60,000 nt of DNA from Apostichopus japonicus (lineage: Eukaryota > Echinodermata > Holothuroidea > Aspidochirotida > Stichopodidae). The DNA is taken from assembly GCF_037975245.1 (NCBI RefSeq), contig NC_092573.1:23281265-23341264 (forward strand), written 5' to 3'. The notes under the pieces were generated by a model. It saw only the letters and a program-made list of their open reading frames with translations. It had not been told where the DNA came from and did no database searches. This document shows positions 1 to 12,442 of this stretch, piece after piece. Position 1 is the stretch's first letter, and each line of letters opens with the position of its first letter. The position numbers and the translations under genes are program-made.

Positions 1-949
1 GCGTGGCTAATGACACAGTGGGCGTGGCTAGGGTCTGATTGCTCATTTGGATTGCTAACTGATGCTGTCAAAATAAGAAGGAAAAAAAAAGAAGAAGAAA
101 AAAAACTTGGTCAAACTACATTTTACTAATATTAGCCATTTTCAAAAACGAACAAAACAAGTTCTGTAGACCCCTTCCCCCTTTTACAGAGATTTGCATG
201 CAACTTGATAGAAACATTCTAGTGTTCTGCATAAAAGCTAACAAAATCAGAGTAAAAAAAAAAATTTAAATTGTATGCAAAGAAAGTGAGCTAAGATCCT
301 GGTTAGTTTGACCATGAGTTCACAACGAGAACTAGGAAACCGTTTAAGTTAAAGATGGCCGACTGGACAACAGAATAAGAAACAGAAGCCAATAACTTTC
401 AACACAATGCCAGTCAAAATAGCAAGATACCCTGCAGGTTTGTAGATGCTATTTTCGTACGTTTTTTCAGAAAGTGCAGTGACACGAGAGGTCACCATAC
501 CAGCAATATGCCGTCAGTTCATGGATCACTTCTCCGTGACCAAAAGTGCTTGATCGGAACGCTCTCATCGGTGGGGACACCAGACTAGAAATATTATCTG
601 CTACCCATTCAAGCCAGACTAAAACGTGAGACTAATAAAAGTGAAAGCCACTGCTTTTTACTGAAAGATCTGGATTACCCTTAGGTAACCCTACTTGGAC
701 GGTTGAACAATACGTGATACCATAAATTGAAATAGAATTACCCTCTAAAAATACCAGCAGAGTCAAAACCTGCACTGCTCTATCATGTCAGCACTGACCT
801 TCATCTTGATAAAGTATCCCTGGCTAATCTGCTCTCACTCTGACATGATTACCAGTCAACAGAATGACTCAGATCTTTCTTCAAACACAGTGCTCACTTT
901 ATCCATGCTATGATTTGACATTTTGAAATGATCAAGAAACTTGATTTGT

Positions 950-1448
950 ATTTTGAATGTGTACATTTGGGCTGTATTGTATGTAATTGAATGCGTTCAT
1001 TTGGGTTGTATTGTTTGTATTTGAATGGATTCATTTGGGCCGTATTGTTTGTATTTGAATGGATTCATTTGGGCTGTTACCTTTGCATTTGAATGTTTTT
1101 TGGGGGCTATTTTGCTTGTATAAGAATGTGTTCATTTGGGTTATTATGTTTGTATAAGAATGCGTTCCTTTGGGCTATTATGTGGGTATAAGAAAGCATT
1201 TATTTGGGCTAATTTGTTTGTATTTGAAGGCATTCATTTTAGGCTATTTGTTTGTATTTGAATGCACTCATTTGGGCTATTTTGTTTGTATAAGAAGACC
1301 ATCATTCCCCCTATTTGTATAAACATGCGTTCATTTGGGCTATTTCGTTTGAATGCTTTCATTTGAGCCATTTTGTTTGTATTTGAACCTGTTCATTTGG
1401 GCTACTGTTTGTTGAAACGGTGTTCAATTGCGCTAATGTTTGTATGTG
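950..1448. repeat. Degenerate ~36-bp minisatellite (TTCATTTGGGCTATTTTGTTTG-like)
   Basis: About fourteen diverged copies of a unit built from 'gaatgcgttcatttgggcta' and 'ttttgtttgtattt' follow each other. Spacing is roughly 33-40 bases, and several copies carry indels or 'tataagaa' in place of 'tatttgaa'. The gradual drift between copies suggests an old tandem array. Confidence 0.85.
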
Positions 1449-1573
1449 ACTTCAAGTGGATTCCATAGGATGAAAATCCATCCGTATAATTGCAATGTAG
1501 GACTTATGAATGTTTAGATTCAAGAGGAAGAGGGTAGTGACCTTAGAGAGGGTCGTTGGTGGGTTTTTTTTTC

Positions 1574-1592
1574 GGGGGGGGGGGGGGGGGGG
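1574..1592. repeat. G homopolymer run (19 G)
   Basis: Nineteen consecutive G follow a T tract. This is the longest of many G or C runs in this AT-rich window. Such runs are prone to slippage and to assembly error. Confidence 0.95.
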
Positions 1593-2780
1593 AGGTACAG
1601 TTTAAGAATGTTACCAGTCTGTAGGCATGGTAGATCACAGAGTGTGTATGTTTAGGAGACAGGTATAAGAGCAATGGAATACATGACGTGTTTACGTTGG
1701 GTTGTGAATTTTCCGACCAAGTCGGTTAGTATTCACCCTAAAACTGATTTTTCCGTTTTACCAGCAGAATTATGGTGCTAATATATTCCTAGAATTAACT
1801 TCAGAACTTCATGGAATATCGTTGCAACTCATTGACTACAATGAGCACACAATGCAATGAACGTGGTCCTGGTTGCATACCTGCACAAGAACAGGCAGGA
1901 TCACGTAGCCAGTTAAACCCAAGGGTAACACTTATAACAAGGGTAGAGCTAAACAAATCGCATGGAATACGGAGCCTTTATTTGGAGCCCTTCATTGTAC
2001 ACTACAGACCTGTTGAGGTATGTCAATAGTGTATACAACAACTATTGTTTGCCACACCTTGTCAGAAACAATAACAATATAACTGGCATTACGATGAACT
2101 CCTTCAAAAGGAAAAGGGAATTTAACGTGCAGCCCCGGGTCACATTCACGCACTGTTGGTTCCTAGTTTAAATCGTGCTTGCTTTGAAGATACCAGTTTA
2201 CAAAAACAAGCCTTCTTCACGCAACTGCTTAACAACAGCACAGAATACAGAAGAAGTAGGGGAAGATTCCAGAAGGCACCCCCCTCTGAATTATTTCTTA
2301 TAGTTTCTTTTATTTTAACCTATTTTTTTTTATTATTTAACCTAGCACCTTCTTTCAAATATACAGCTCCTTCTCACATATTTACATTTTTTTTTTTTTT
2401 GGATAATCCAGAAGTTGCGGGAAAACAAAGAATGCAATCAAAAGAAAGGAGAGAAAATAGAAAGAAAAAAAATTTATCTCAGTTTAGCTACTTTTTTAGA
2501 TTTCTCATTGTCCGGTTTACCAATGATAGTGCATGGTGCTTAACTTTGTAAAGAGAAGACAACAATGCAGCATAAAAATCCAGATCGATGCTCCTGAACT
2601 GAAAGTATTTCTCCCCTGGTCTTGTAATTAACGAGAGCTTAATTGAGTATTAGGTCAGGGTAAACTACATACTACTTAAAACAATTGACCTCTCTCTAGT
2701 GATCATCTTCAACTTCTTTTATCTTATCCGTTTTAATATACTGAGTAAATAATTTAAACTTCAAAACAATCCTTGTTTCT

Positions 2781-2838
2781 GTATATATATGTATGTATGT
2801 GTACATATAGTATGTGTATATATGTATGTATATATATA
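2781..2838. repeat. TA/TATG microsatellite
   Basis: Alternating TA and TATG units. It lies beside the SINE at 2891-2960, on the side of that element's 3' end, and could be part of the SINE tail. Confidence 0.8.
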
Positions 2839-2890
2839 AATGAAAATCGTAATGAGTTGGAAAATCAAGAACAGTGAAAAAACTTTCAGC

Positions 2891-2960
2891 CTCCACCGGG
2901 ATTCGAACCACGGGCCTCCCGCTCTGTACGCGGACACCCTAACCACTAGGCTATGGACGC
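2891..2960 (-). mobile_element. tRNA-derived SINE head
   Basis: Read on the minus strand, the sequence runs from GCGTCCATAGCCTAGTGG to CCCGGTGGAGG. It has a pol III A-box-like TAGCCTAGTGG and a B-box GGTTCGAATCC. A D stem (GCCT/GGGT) and a perfect five-pair anticodon stem (TCCGC/GCGGG) with loop GTACAGA can be drawn. The T stem is disturbed by an inserted base and the acceptor 3' half does not pair (TGGAGG instead of TGGACGC), so it is not a functional tRNA. The downstream minus-strand sequence runs into an unrelated tail and a TA microsatellite, as SINEs often do. Confidence 0.75.
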
Positions 2961-3149
2961 TGATTGTATGTCCAGAGGTTCGAAACCGGTAAGGAAGATC
3001 GTAATTCCACTGTAGGCATTTGTCACCTATATCGAACAATACTAGTTCTGTTTTTGGTGACATATTTTGCCCTACTCTAGAGATCAAACATGATGCTATC
3101 CAACTCGAAAATCATTTGTGATTCCTAAAGCCGGATCTCGAAAGAGATG

Positions 3150-3187
<38 letters not shown>

Positions 3188-3216
3188 CATATATATATAT
3201 AATACTATATATATAA

Positions 3217-3263
<47 letters not shown>

Positions 3264-3285
3264 AATATATATATATAATTTATAT
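3150..3285. repeat. AT microsatellite cluster
   Basis: Long TA dinucleotide runs are interrupted by 'atacatac' and 'aatac' units. The region can form cruciforms and will be unstable in cloning. Confidence 0.95.
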
Positions 3286-3889
3286 TGACATAATAACTAG
3301 TACTGAAAAACTTCCTTCGAATTCATCACTTCCAAATCCTCCATAAATAAATTCAATAATCAGGATTTAATCCTCAACAGGCACAGCCCATCATAACATT
3401 CTTGGAATCGAGACGATTGATGTGGTGTAAACCACGATTGATTATTGTAAATTAGTATTAATAACTAAGCTATTCATTGTTTAATCAACATTAAATTAAT
3501 TGTTATGTGTTCCTTTCTTTCTTCTTATATAAATAATTAAAATAATTGTATCAAACAAAGAAACAAAAACAAACAAACACAAATATCATAGATCAATTAT
3601 GATGGGTAATGTGGTTTACATTTTGATTCGAAGAAGCTTTGAAAATGGCAGCCTATTTTAAAACTCGTTTTGGCAAAGTGCCAAAACTACAGAGTAAACA
3701 AACAACGACTAAATAATTGTTATTCTCCTCTCTTTGAGTCATATGATGCAACTGTAAAAGGTTAATTGCTTGTATGAACACTTAACCAGCATGAGAAGTA
3801 AGGTCAAACCCCTCATTATATTCCCTTTTTTTTATTTTTTTTTATTTGTCGTCCCAAAAATACAATAGGCACGGATAAAGACGGTCAAG

Positions 3890-4060
3890 TCTGGACAACA
3901 ATTTCAATTCTCTGTTACTGGTTTATTTAAGTTCTGAAACTGTCTGGACAATAATTTCAATTCTCTGTTACTGGTTTATTTCAGTTCTGAAATTGTCTCG
4001 ACAACAATTTAAGTTCTGAAACCATTTCAATTCTCTGTTACTGGTTTATTTTAAATTCTG
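3890..4060. repeat. 53-bp tandem repeat, about three copies
   Basis: Units start at 3890, 3943 and 3996 with 'tctggacaacaatttcaatt' or a close variant and contain 'ctctgttactggtttattt'. The first two are nearly identical. The third has a rearranged interior: 'aagttctgaa' moves ahead of 'atttcaattctctg'. Confidence 0.9.
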
Positions 4061-5804
4061 CTATCAACAAACAGGCAGTGTTCTATTCTAACGTCTTCCC
4101 CCCCCCCCTTTCTTTTGAATTCTTATACCACTTTCTAACACTGTGCAAGGATAATAGTTCTTTTCTCTCTGTGGTTGCAATTCATTCCCTTCCAATCTAT
4201 TAATGAAGCAACAGAGCATTCAGAAATGATTTGCTACAATAGTTAAAAGAAAGTCATTCGAGCAGAAAAAAATGCAGAAATTTGCATTGTATTGCAGGCC
4301 TTTTGTTAGTTCGTATGCATCGTCCTTTGTTGAAAACGCTTTAGAGAGTTGCTCTTCCCTAGTCGTGTTTAGGGCCATAATGAATATGTACTATTATACT
4401 CCTATGACTACTATATATGAGATTTCAACCTCAAAATCACAGACCCTCATAAAAAAAAACCACACAGTAACAGAGGCTTTCTCTACACTTTGAATGGTTT
4501 CAAAAGGGTTGTTGACATTAGTGTGTGGTGTCACGTAGCCCACCTACACACTCTGCATCGTACTAATGTCTCGCAGAGTCTGCGAAAAAATTTTTCACAA
4601 GTTCTTGGAGCTTCGGTCAAGTATGCTGACCCCGACTTGACCCACAACAAACAAAACTGTTATTGTACTTAACCGCTCTGGTGTCACCTTGACCAGAGGT
4701 AATTAAATATTCTTATCCACCATCTGTCAGAAGGGAGGAGAAAACCAAAGCCGGTGCGTGCTGTCAGTGTCTATGATATCTGGAGTATGACCGGAACAAA
4801 AGTACCGACTGACCGAAACCTAAAAGATTCTTTTCATCGTCTCCTTCTCTGATAATCGACTTGATTGGTTCATAAATCTTCTACAATTCTCTGCTGATTA
4901 TCTGTTTAAAGGAAGAGACACATCATGCCCCTCCATTTCCCCCCCCAACCCCCCCTCCCTTCCCACAGAATTCAAAAACGTTGAGATCCATGTTTTTACC
5001 ATCTGCGATCCCTCTCCGATACGACAAGTGTGTTATAAAACACAAGAATTCTGTAACATAAAAGTCTAGTGATGCAAACATTGAACTATCACAGACAAAG
5101 TGATGCAAGATCGGTACAGCATTTGTACTGTTTCCTCGTTCCGATTTCAGTATTGGCACTACAAGGTCGGATATCAAGGTGCAGTGTATACAAGGTAGAA
5201 ACTTACTGGTTCCAGAAAAAAAAATTAACCAAACATCTTCAAAAGTAGCTTTCTTTATAAACTCAGCATGCTAGTCAGGTAGACTTACATTCAGACAAGG
5301 TCACCCGTGAAAAGTGTATAGCGGACAATTCAAAAGCCGCAAATGTGGCCATTTATCTGAACCGAATGACAATGATATCATGCCTGAGTGATCTTGTATC
5401 TGTGGTTGTGCTGTGCAAAATGCTCTTGTTTCACCTACATATATTGCCCATTTTACACAGAGCCCAGGTAGAATATCTAAATGTGTTCTTTACAAAGTCA
5501 AAAGTTCCCTGGAAAATTCCAACATATATATTTTCTAAAACAGTACTCCTTCTTTGTCAATTATGAGTCATACCTTTATATTTCTGCTTTGGTCTAATAT
5601 TATAAATATATATGCATATATAAATGTTTATAAAACTACTCGTAAAAGACATATTTTTTCTGCTCTTTATCTCAAACAACCTGACTCATGAACAAGCCTG
5701 TGATTTCTGGAGTTATTTACCATCAGTATCTTCCATAATTGCAAAAAAAATTCTTTAAAAAAAAAAAAAATAGGTAAAAATTTGATAGAGAGTTTTGAAA
5801 GTAC

Positions 5805-5962
5805 CTGGGATGCTCTGCTATGTTCTGGTATCACAACTTTAAGGTTTGGACGAATCGATGATAACTGGGCCTTGTTGATGTTCTTCAGGGATAAGTGGTT
5901 GTTGTTGCCGTTTGGAGAGCCCAGGTTGTTACGGTGGTTCTGCGACATGGCATACGCATCTC
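5805..5962 (-). CDS. MEF2: MEF2 exon F: p38-docking-like segment (last exon seen)
   Basis: These 158 nt enter in phase 1 after ggtcttttccag and leave in phase 0 at CCCAG followed by gtactt, a weak donor. The peptide starts DAYAMSQNHRNNLGSPNGNN, then HLSLKNINKAQLSSIRP and NLKVVIPEHSRASQ. It aligns with the MEF2A/C stretch NPRNSPGLLVSPGN....RKPDLRVLIPPGSK, including the exon border just after it. The R-P-N-L-K-V-V-I-P core matches the MAPK docking motif that in vertebrate MEF2A/C binds p38. The LGSPNG Ser-Pro matches the conserved RNSPG/VSPGN region. No further MEF2 exon (for example the KSEP sumoylation/acetylation switch or the C-terminal nuclear localisation signal) was found between 1 and 5804, so the 3' part of the gene lies beyond the left edge. 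Confidence 0.92.
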
Positions 5963-6099
5963 CTGGAAAAGACCAAGGGGGGAAAGATGGATTAATTTTC
6001 CCACTGTGTTTGATAATCTAGTAATGTCAAAGTTACTCAAACTATCAAACAATTGTAAAAAAAAAAATATGAATATAGAGATATGTATAGTTTCCCTAC

Positions 6100-6190
6100 A
6101 TTGGAGAGCAAGAATAAGGTCAAAGCGCATAGTGCTTGTGGATTATGCGCTATATAAATAACGGCGTAATAATAATAAGAATAATAATAC
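6100..6190 (+). mobile_element. Possible SINE 3' end (GCGCTATATAAATAA tail)
   Basis: The segment includes 'aagcgcatagtgcttgtgga', then 'gcgctatataaataacg', and ends in AATAATAATA units. The GCGC-TATATAA end followed by a short-unit tail is common to many SINE and LINE 3' ends in invertebrates and fish. No pol III box was found 5' of it, so only the tail is suggested. Confidence 0.4.
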
Positions 6191-9100
6191 AAAGATGCAA
6201 ACTCGACGACCTAAATCGATAACTCTGAGCAGAGAAAACATGGATGATATCTGCGGAACAGGTAGGAAGTGAAAAAAAAACAAAGATTGTAACAATCTGA
6301 GTCATATGTAATAAATGTCAGCTTTCACTGAGCAAAGAATGGTGTAAACTGTAGGTATTCAAACTAGAGGTCTTGGCCCTTTTTTAGGGTTGCCAAAATG
6401 TTTTGGCGGGTGGCCCCACGTTTAATTCGCAAGAAAAAACAAACATTTCCAATATTTGTGCCCAGGGAAAACTGGAAAAATTTGCAGTTTGCTATTAGAG
6501 CCCAATAATCATATTTACAACAAAAAAAAAATTGTTGGGGGGGATACCCCTACCCGTAGACCCCTTTCCCAGGACACATCATTCATCGACAGAGGATCGC
6601 CAAGATGCTTCTAAGGTCAAACTTGGGGTCAACAAGCAATATAGTGTAGACACCAGGGGAACTATAATCCAAGCATAGCTGATTATCATCATGATCAATG
6701 TTCCTTTTTCCCTTTTATTGCCAGTAAGAGAAAAACGCAGTCTATACGTGGAATGAACTTGAGCTTCATGAAAATTAACTATCCACGATGGGTGGGTGGA
6801 ACGAATTGCAAAATAGCTCGCCTGCCCTAGAGGCTGGTAAACTCATTACGAAATGACCTTGGAATAGTATGAGTTGGAAACAAACAAGTGAATTGAAGGG
6901 CACTGTCTCAAGCATTCTTCCTCACAATTCGCCAAAAAAAGGGGAAAAACAAAATCGGCGAAAAAATTTTTAGCGAGAGATTGCTCATCGATTAAATGGC
7001 AGATATTAAACTTGAAATATTCGTTGAAAAAAAGAGGCAAAAATTGTTGGACCAAATATATAACTGGACCTTGGTGCGAATGAGATCAAAAAGAAAGGTA
7101 TGATACACATCATTCTCATGATCTCAGGCTTCAATTAGATTTATTTTTTTTATATTTTTTTTTCATCTTTTTTTTTGCCAAAATATGATAAATTTTCTGC
7201 TTGCTAGGTAGGTATCGACTGGATTTCATTGCTAATAATAGAGCTGTGACAGTTCAGCAGCATAACCCATGTCAGTCAGAAAATACAGATCCTAGCTAAT
7301 AAGGAAATATAGAACCACAGGTATTTAATGTAAATATAAATGTCCGTCTTGGATTAAACCAATTCCACCTTTTAGGGTATATTTACAACACATAACACCT
7401 ACTCAGTCAGAAAATACACCAGTGCTGCTTAAATATATTATTTTATGAAACATTTTCATGGAGGAGAGAAGAGGGGTTGCATATGGGGTGGGAGGGAAGG
7501 GAAGGAAATCATATCCACTCATGTCAGTCACCATAATGCCTCAACTAAACTTCCCGCAGAGTGCTTTATTTAATTCTAAACCAAGGAAATGTTAAAAAGA
7601 TAATGTCACCAAAGCACACGATTAAAAAAAAATTCAATGCCACCTCCCCTCCGTCCTAAAGGGCATAGAGAAAACTTGACTAAAAAACTACAAACGTCAG
7701 ACAAAGTGTCCTCATTTAAGATACTGGTACCCTCAATTAACGACCAAAGAAAAACAACTTTTTATGAAGGATTGCCTGAAGGACAAGCCATTTTAACACT
7801 TTTCCGTAAATGATCTCAGTTATAGCTGTCTGTAATACAAGCTGTTTCACAACCAACTTTCCTATTTGCAACTCCTACCTCCCCCCACCTCCCCCCACCC
7901 AAAGAGTAAATGCAAATATTTCTGAAGAACCTGCAAAATTTCTCTAGATAAGTTTAGTCCTGTAGCGGATGGATCATATTCTTCATCAAAATGGTCTTAA
8001 GATTCAGTTTGAGCCCATTCTTGGAATAAAAAGTATTTTTAAAACTCATAAACACTATTCACAGACACATGAAACTGGCAAAAATGACTATAAAAAAATA
8101 AAGAATCATAATAAAAGACAAAAAAATCACAGTATCTCTCTCTTAATGGTTATCATTCGTTAAATATATGGACATTTCAGCCGCTGGATGTTTCCTAACT
8201 ATTAAGGAGATCTACAGCCGGTTCCTTTGTGAAATCACCGTATTAACGTTCTCGGGGGCTTACCTAAACTGTGATATGGTTCGGTCGCAAATCCCTCATA
8301 AGGCTGATGTCTTATCCTATGTAGGTGTGTTTTGACAGACGCATCTATAATGTTATAACCATCTGCATAGTCGACCGTTACAAAATAACTCTCTCTTCCG
8401 ACGACACGTTAAGCCTCAGTCTTAGCTCATATGCTACTGGGTCTTGCATTTCACAAGAAAGGATAATGTGTAAAGAAGCTCTCGGAAATGGATTGCGGGA
8501 GATTTCCCCCCCCCCCCCTCTTGCATGTGACGCAAGCCTGTGGACTAACTTAATGACTCTAATATAGGCGAAAAGGGTAATTAATACAATCCCTAGACCG
8601 GATGGAATTAGGAATCATGGAAAGTTGATGAATAAGTTCGGTTTCTAATACACCTCCGGGATGAACATAACGAAGACTGAGATTTACTCTGCTACAAAAG
8701 ATCTTCTCTAAGGGAATTTCATCAGATATACCTCTGGTAAAAACTAGTAGTTCCTAAATAGCAATAAATGCGATAGCATGTTTACAACTACTGTAAATAT
8801 TGAGGTGTAAATGTATATTAAGACACAGTTTGAATAAATAAACAATGCATGTTACTCATTGAAGCTATAAAAACTTTAAAATAAAAAACTTTCATTCTAT
8901 CAGAACCAGTTGTAAATATTTTCTAAGTAAAGCAAAACTGGCAACAGCAAGACAAAAAAAAAAAATTCAGAAAATATTTGACTCCAACCAGAATGTTCAA
9001 AGTCCCAAATGGCCTTTTGCATCAGAATGTTCAGGAAGCCCCTTGACCCTTGTGGGAGGAGACTTTCTGAAGGTCCTACTTGTTCAAATGACACTGGTGC

Positions 9101-11895
9101 ACAGACTGCTCCTAACTTGTTTCACGCACTCCCAAAGGATTTTCTAGTTTCGAATTTGATACAATCAGAACATGTTGATACACCCCGCAAAGGTTAAACT
9201 AATTATTAATATATTATTAATATACTCCACGAGCAGTTCATTTGTGTAACCGTTGGTAACTATTAATGATTCACATTCAGTCATTTTACATAGACTTGTT
9301 TTCTATACGTTATATTGAATATAGAAAATCAGTGTCATAAACAAGGATATTTAATCAGTTAATAACCCAGTTTAAAAAATGACTTTTTCATTGTACAGGT
9401 ATATCACACTGTTTATGATTAGTCCTTAAAATCCAATTTGGTTTGAATTGGGATGAAATAATGAACCCAACTGTATTAAAACTATCAACTAAAAAAATGT
9501 ATCAAAGTATGAAGCTACAAATGGTCACTTTAAAGTATCTATTACAGAAAGGCTTCCAACAACCCAACCCTTAACTCCTCCCCTCCCCTCACACTAACCC
9601 CCCACCCCCCTCGCCCCGGTGGTAAACACACATCTTACTTTCTCAAACACTCAAAATTCACAATTTTTCCCACCAAATAGTCCATTTTATTATCATCAAA
9701 GCATTTTACAAATTTTTATATTTTATTTTTAAATTTTTTTTTTAAAACTATTATTCTGTTGTACTGTAAGCCAATAGGAAGATCTACAGTTTCTAGTTAC
9801 TAGTTAGGATGATGTAGGGTTTCTGGTTACGAGTACTGCCAAAGCTAGAACTGCAGATAATGATTATCCTGTTCTTCACATGTTGGGAATAATAAATTGT
9901 CAGAGGTGAAAGGATGGCTGGTAGGCTCCACTGCGCTTATCATTAACCATGTCAAGAGAGATAAAGGGACCAAAGTATCGGGCGCCGGCCCCGCATGTAA
10001 CAATTAGTGAAGGCTCGTCATTCTTTTGCACAGATCATTTAGGAAGAACAGCATTTCATGTTTTAACACAGAACAATAGCTGAATTATGAATCACACCTT
10101 TTGTAGATTATGAGACAGATTCACCCCATTTTATCGACCTATTTTATACATGGACTTCGAGTTTGATCTACCGTTCACATTTCGGAAAATGCTCTCTTTA
10201 AAGGGAATCACAAGATTTTTCACCCAATGGACCACATGCAACTATGATAGCACACCCTACATTGGGAGACAAGCTATAATAGGGGGAGGGGACGGGAAGG
10301 TTCAGATGTAAAGGTGGGGATCGGGGGGAGGGGGTATCTGCGATTTGGGAATTCAGGGGTTCGGTTGAAAATCAATAATGGCCGATACGTGACAGTTTTG
10401 AGCATATTTGGATCCACTCACAAAGTTAGTTTGATTCACTTTTTGAAATCTAGATCTTGTACTTAGACACTGGTTATCCTAAAAATGAGAAAGATTACCT
10501 AGAAGATTGGTGAGCGCTAGTTTATCATGTACAATATGTTCAGTCTTAACATGCAAAGTATGTACGATGTAAAAATAGTTTAAAAAACAAATAGTGCATG
10601 GGAGATGAAAGAGTGCAGTAGCTCTGAGAAGACAGGTACACTGCTTAATCTCAAAAACATGTAAATCGTAAGTCCTATTGTTATTTCTAATTTTCATTTT
10701 TCCACCAATAATTACCAAAGATAATGCAAAATTTTAAAAACAAAGGAATAAGAAGAGGTATTTTCATTTCATAATCCTCTCTCTCTCTGAGATTCTGCCT
10801 CAAGAATGTTAGCTGAAGAGTAGAAATCCTTTAAAGGCCATAGAAGATTGATAGCTGACAGAGGCAATCTGTTTGAAGAGACAAACTCCTCCATACATAT
10901 AAACCCGGCCTGCCGCTTCTAACGCTTTCAACCAACCATACAGACACTACTGAATTGGGTCACTGCCAAGTCACAGTGGGTATGCTATGTCAATATTATC
11001 ATTATTTCAGAGCAATAATCTATAACTCAAACAAACAAAGCATTCATCAACAGGTCTGGATACCCTTTCCATCAGAACTTAAAGGGGGAACTTTTAGAGA
11101 ATTTTGTAGGCATTTCAAGAGAGAGATATCTTATATGATATTTGACAAACTTCATGTTGTCAGAACTGCGTAAAATGGTGTATGGAAATGGTACTTAATG
11201 ATACACACAAAGAAGTTACATTATTGTTGATGCTGTTTGCTCACAGTGTACTCTTTGGCTAGGAAATCAAATGAGGAGCTGTTGATATCAATGCTTTTCC
11301 TTTTCAATTCTGGAATCTCCCTCTGGTTGTTAAAATGAAAATATGGTTGTTTTTTCTGGTTGGTAATTTTATTCCCTTGTTGCTTTCCTTCTTGCTTCTC
11401 TTTCTAATCTGCTTCAAAAAATTTAAGATTTTTTTAGATTTATTTTAGATTTTTAAGATTTTTTTCTTTTAAACGAGTTAACAAAATGTTTTCGTATTCT
11501 GGATATTAAATTATACATCTTGTTTAAGAATTTATCATGGGTTTCTCCACCTAACATTAGTGTCACAGACCCCCCTCCCACCCCCCACCCCCAGAATCCA
11601 CACCATATACCAAGTAACTGTCATTGTTTAATATAAAGTATCTTCCTCAAATGGGATTCTTTGCTACTCTTTCTCATTTGTACATTTGGTTCTGTTCATT
11701 ATTTTCATCCACCGACACACATTCAGTGTGTGTAATGCTGTTTAGAGGTTGCTTTCTGATTAGCCCCCCACCCCCATTTTAGCAGGTATGTTATAATTTG
11801 CAGACCATTTAGATCATTTTTATCTTTGTACACTTGCGTCCACTTGAGTTGGTTTCTTATATGCTTCTTCACTTACTATTCTTGTCAAATTAAAT

Positions 11896-11905
11896 CTAAA
11901 TATAG
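11896..11905. promoter_or_regulatory. MEF2-consensus site CTAAATATAG
   Basis: A perfect match to the MEF2 binding consensus YTAWWWWTAR inside the MEF2 gene's own intron. Single ten-base matches arise by chance in AT-rich DNA, so function is uncertain. Confidence 0.3.
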
Positions 11906-12398
11906 CTGATAATATTCTAACCTTGGAAAGATATGATAATAAAACAAGTGATGTTTAATTTAAGTTAAGTAGGTGGAAGGGGAGATGGGGAGGGAAATGG
12001 ATCAGGAGGGACATAACACCTCCCCTCGAGGAGTCTAATGAAGAAAGAATCTAAACACTGAAACCTCAAATCCTATGGTTATACTTTAACTAACAATCCA
12101 AAGCATTCTTAAAACAATCAACACTTTAAGGAAGGACAAACGACTCTAGCAAATCTTTCCAATCATTCACAACCCCTCTTTAAATAATGAACACAAGCTT
12201 TTTGCACTTCAAGACAATGACCTCTAGTGTTCATACCCTTTTGAAACACTGAAAAAAGTCACAGAATGCCAAGTTTATATCAAAACCATGAACAATCTTG
12301 TACACTCCAAATTAAATCCCATTTTGCAACCTTCTGTTTGTGAGATCCTTGCTTCATAACAAACACACATTATGTACGTCAAAGCTCCCTGTAAGAAG

Positions 12399-12401
<3 letters not shown>

Positions 12402-12439
<38 letters not shown>
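12402..12439. repeat. AT microsatellite
   Basis: An uninterrupted TA dinucleotide run of 38 bases. Confidence 0.95.

Positions 12440-12442
<3 letters not shown>

Larger units (their letters stand above)
1..5804 (-). other. MEF2: MEF2 intron 3' of exon F (partial) with repeats
   Basis: This is non-coding sequence downstream of exon F on the minus strand. I see no recognisable exon here. It holds a degenerate TTTGGGCT minisatellite, a 19-base G run, AT-rich microsatellites, one tRNA-derived SINE and a 53-bp tandem repeat, each listed separately. Short ORFs here (for example around 2156-2551) are low-complexity translations of T- and A-rich DNA. Confidence 0.8.

Noticed and set aside
2156-2551. 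131-codon plus-strand ORF
   Set aside because: Phe/Lys-rich translation of T and A tracts; no motif and no splice support.
2891-2960. Functional tRNA gene on the minus strand
   Set aside because: T stem and acceptor stem do not pair, and the position-34 to 36 bases ACA are not a usual cysteine anticodon; a SINE head explains it better.
3190-3260. TATA boxes and MEF2-like sites in the AT microsatellites
   Set aside because: Matches are inevitable in TA repeats and carry no information.
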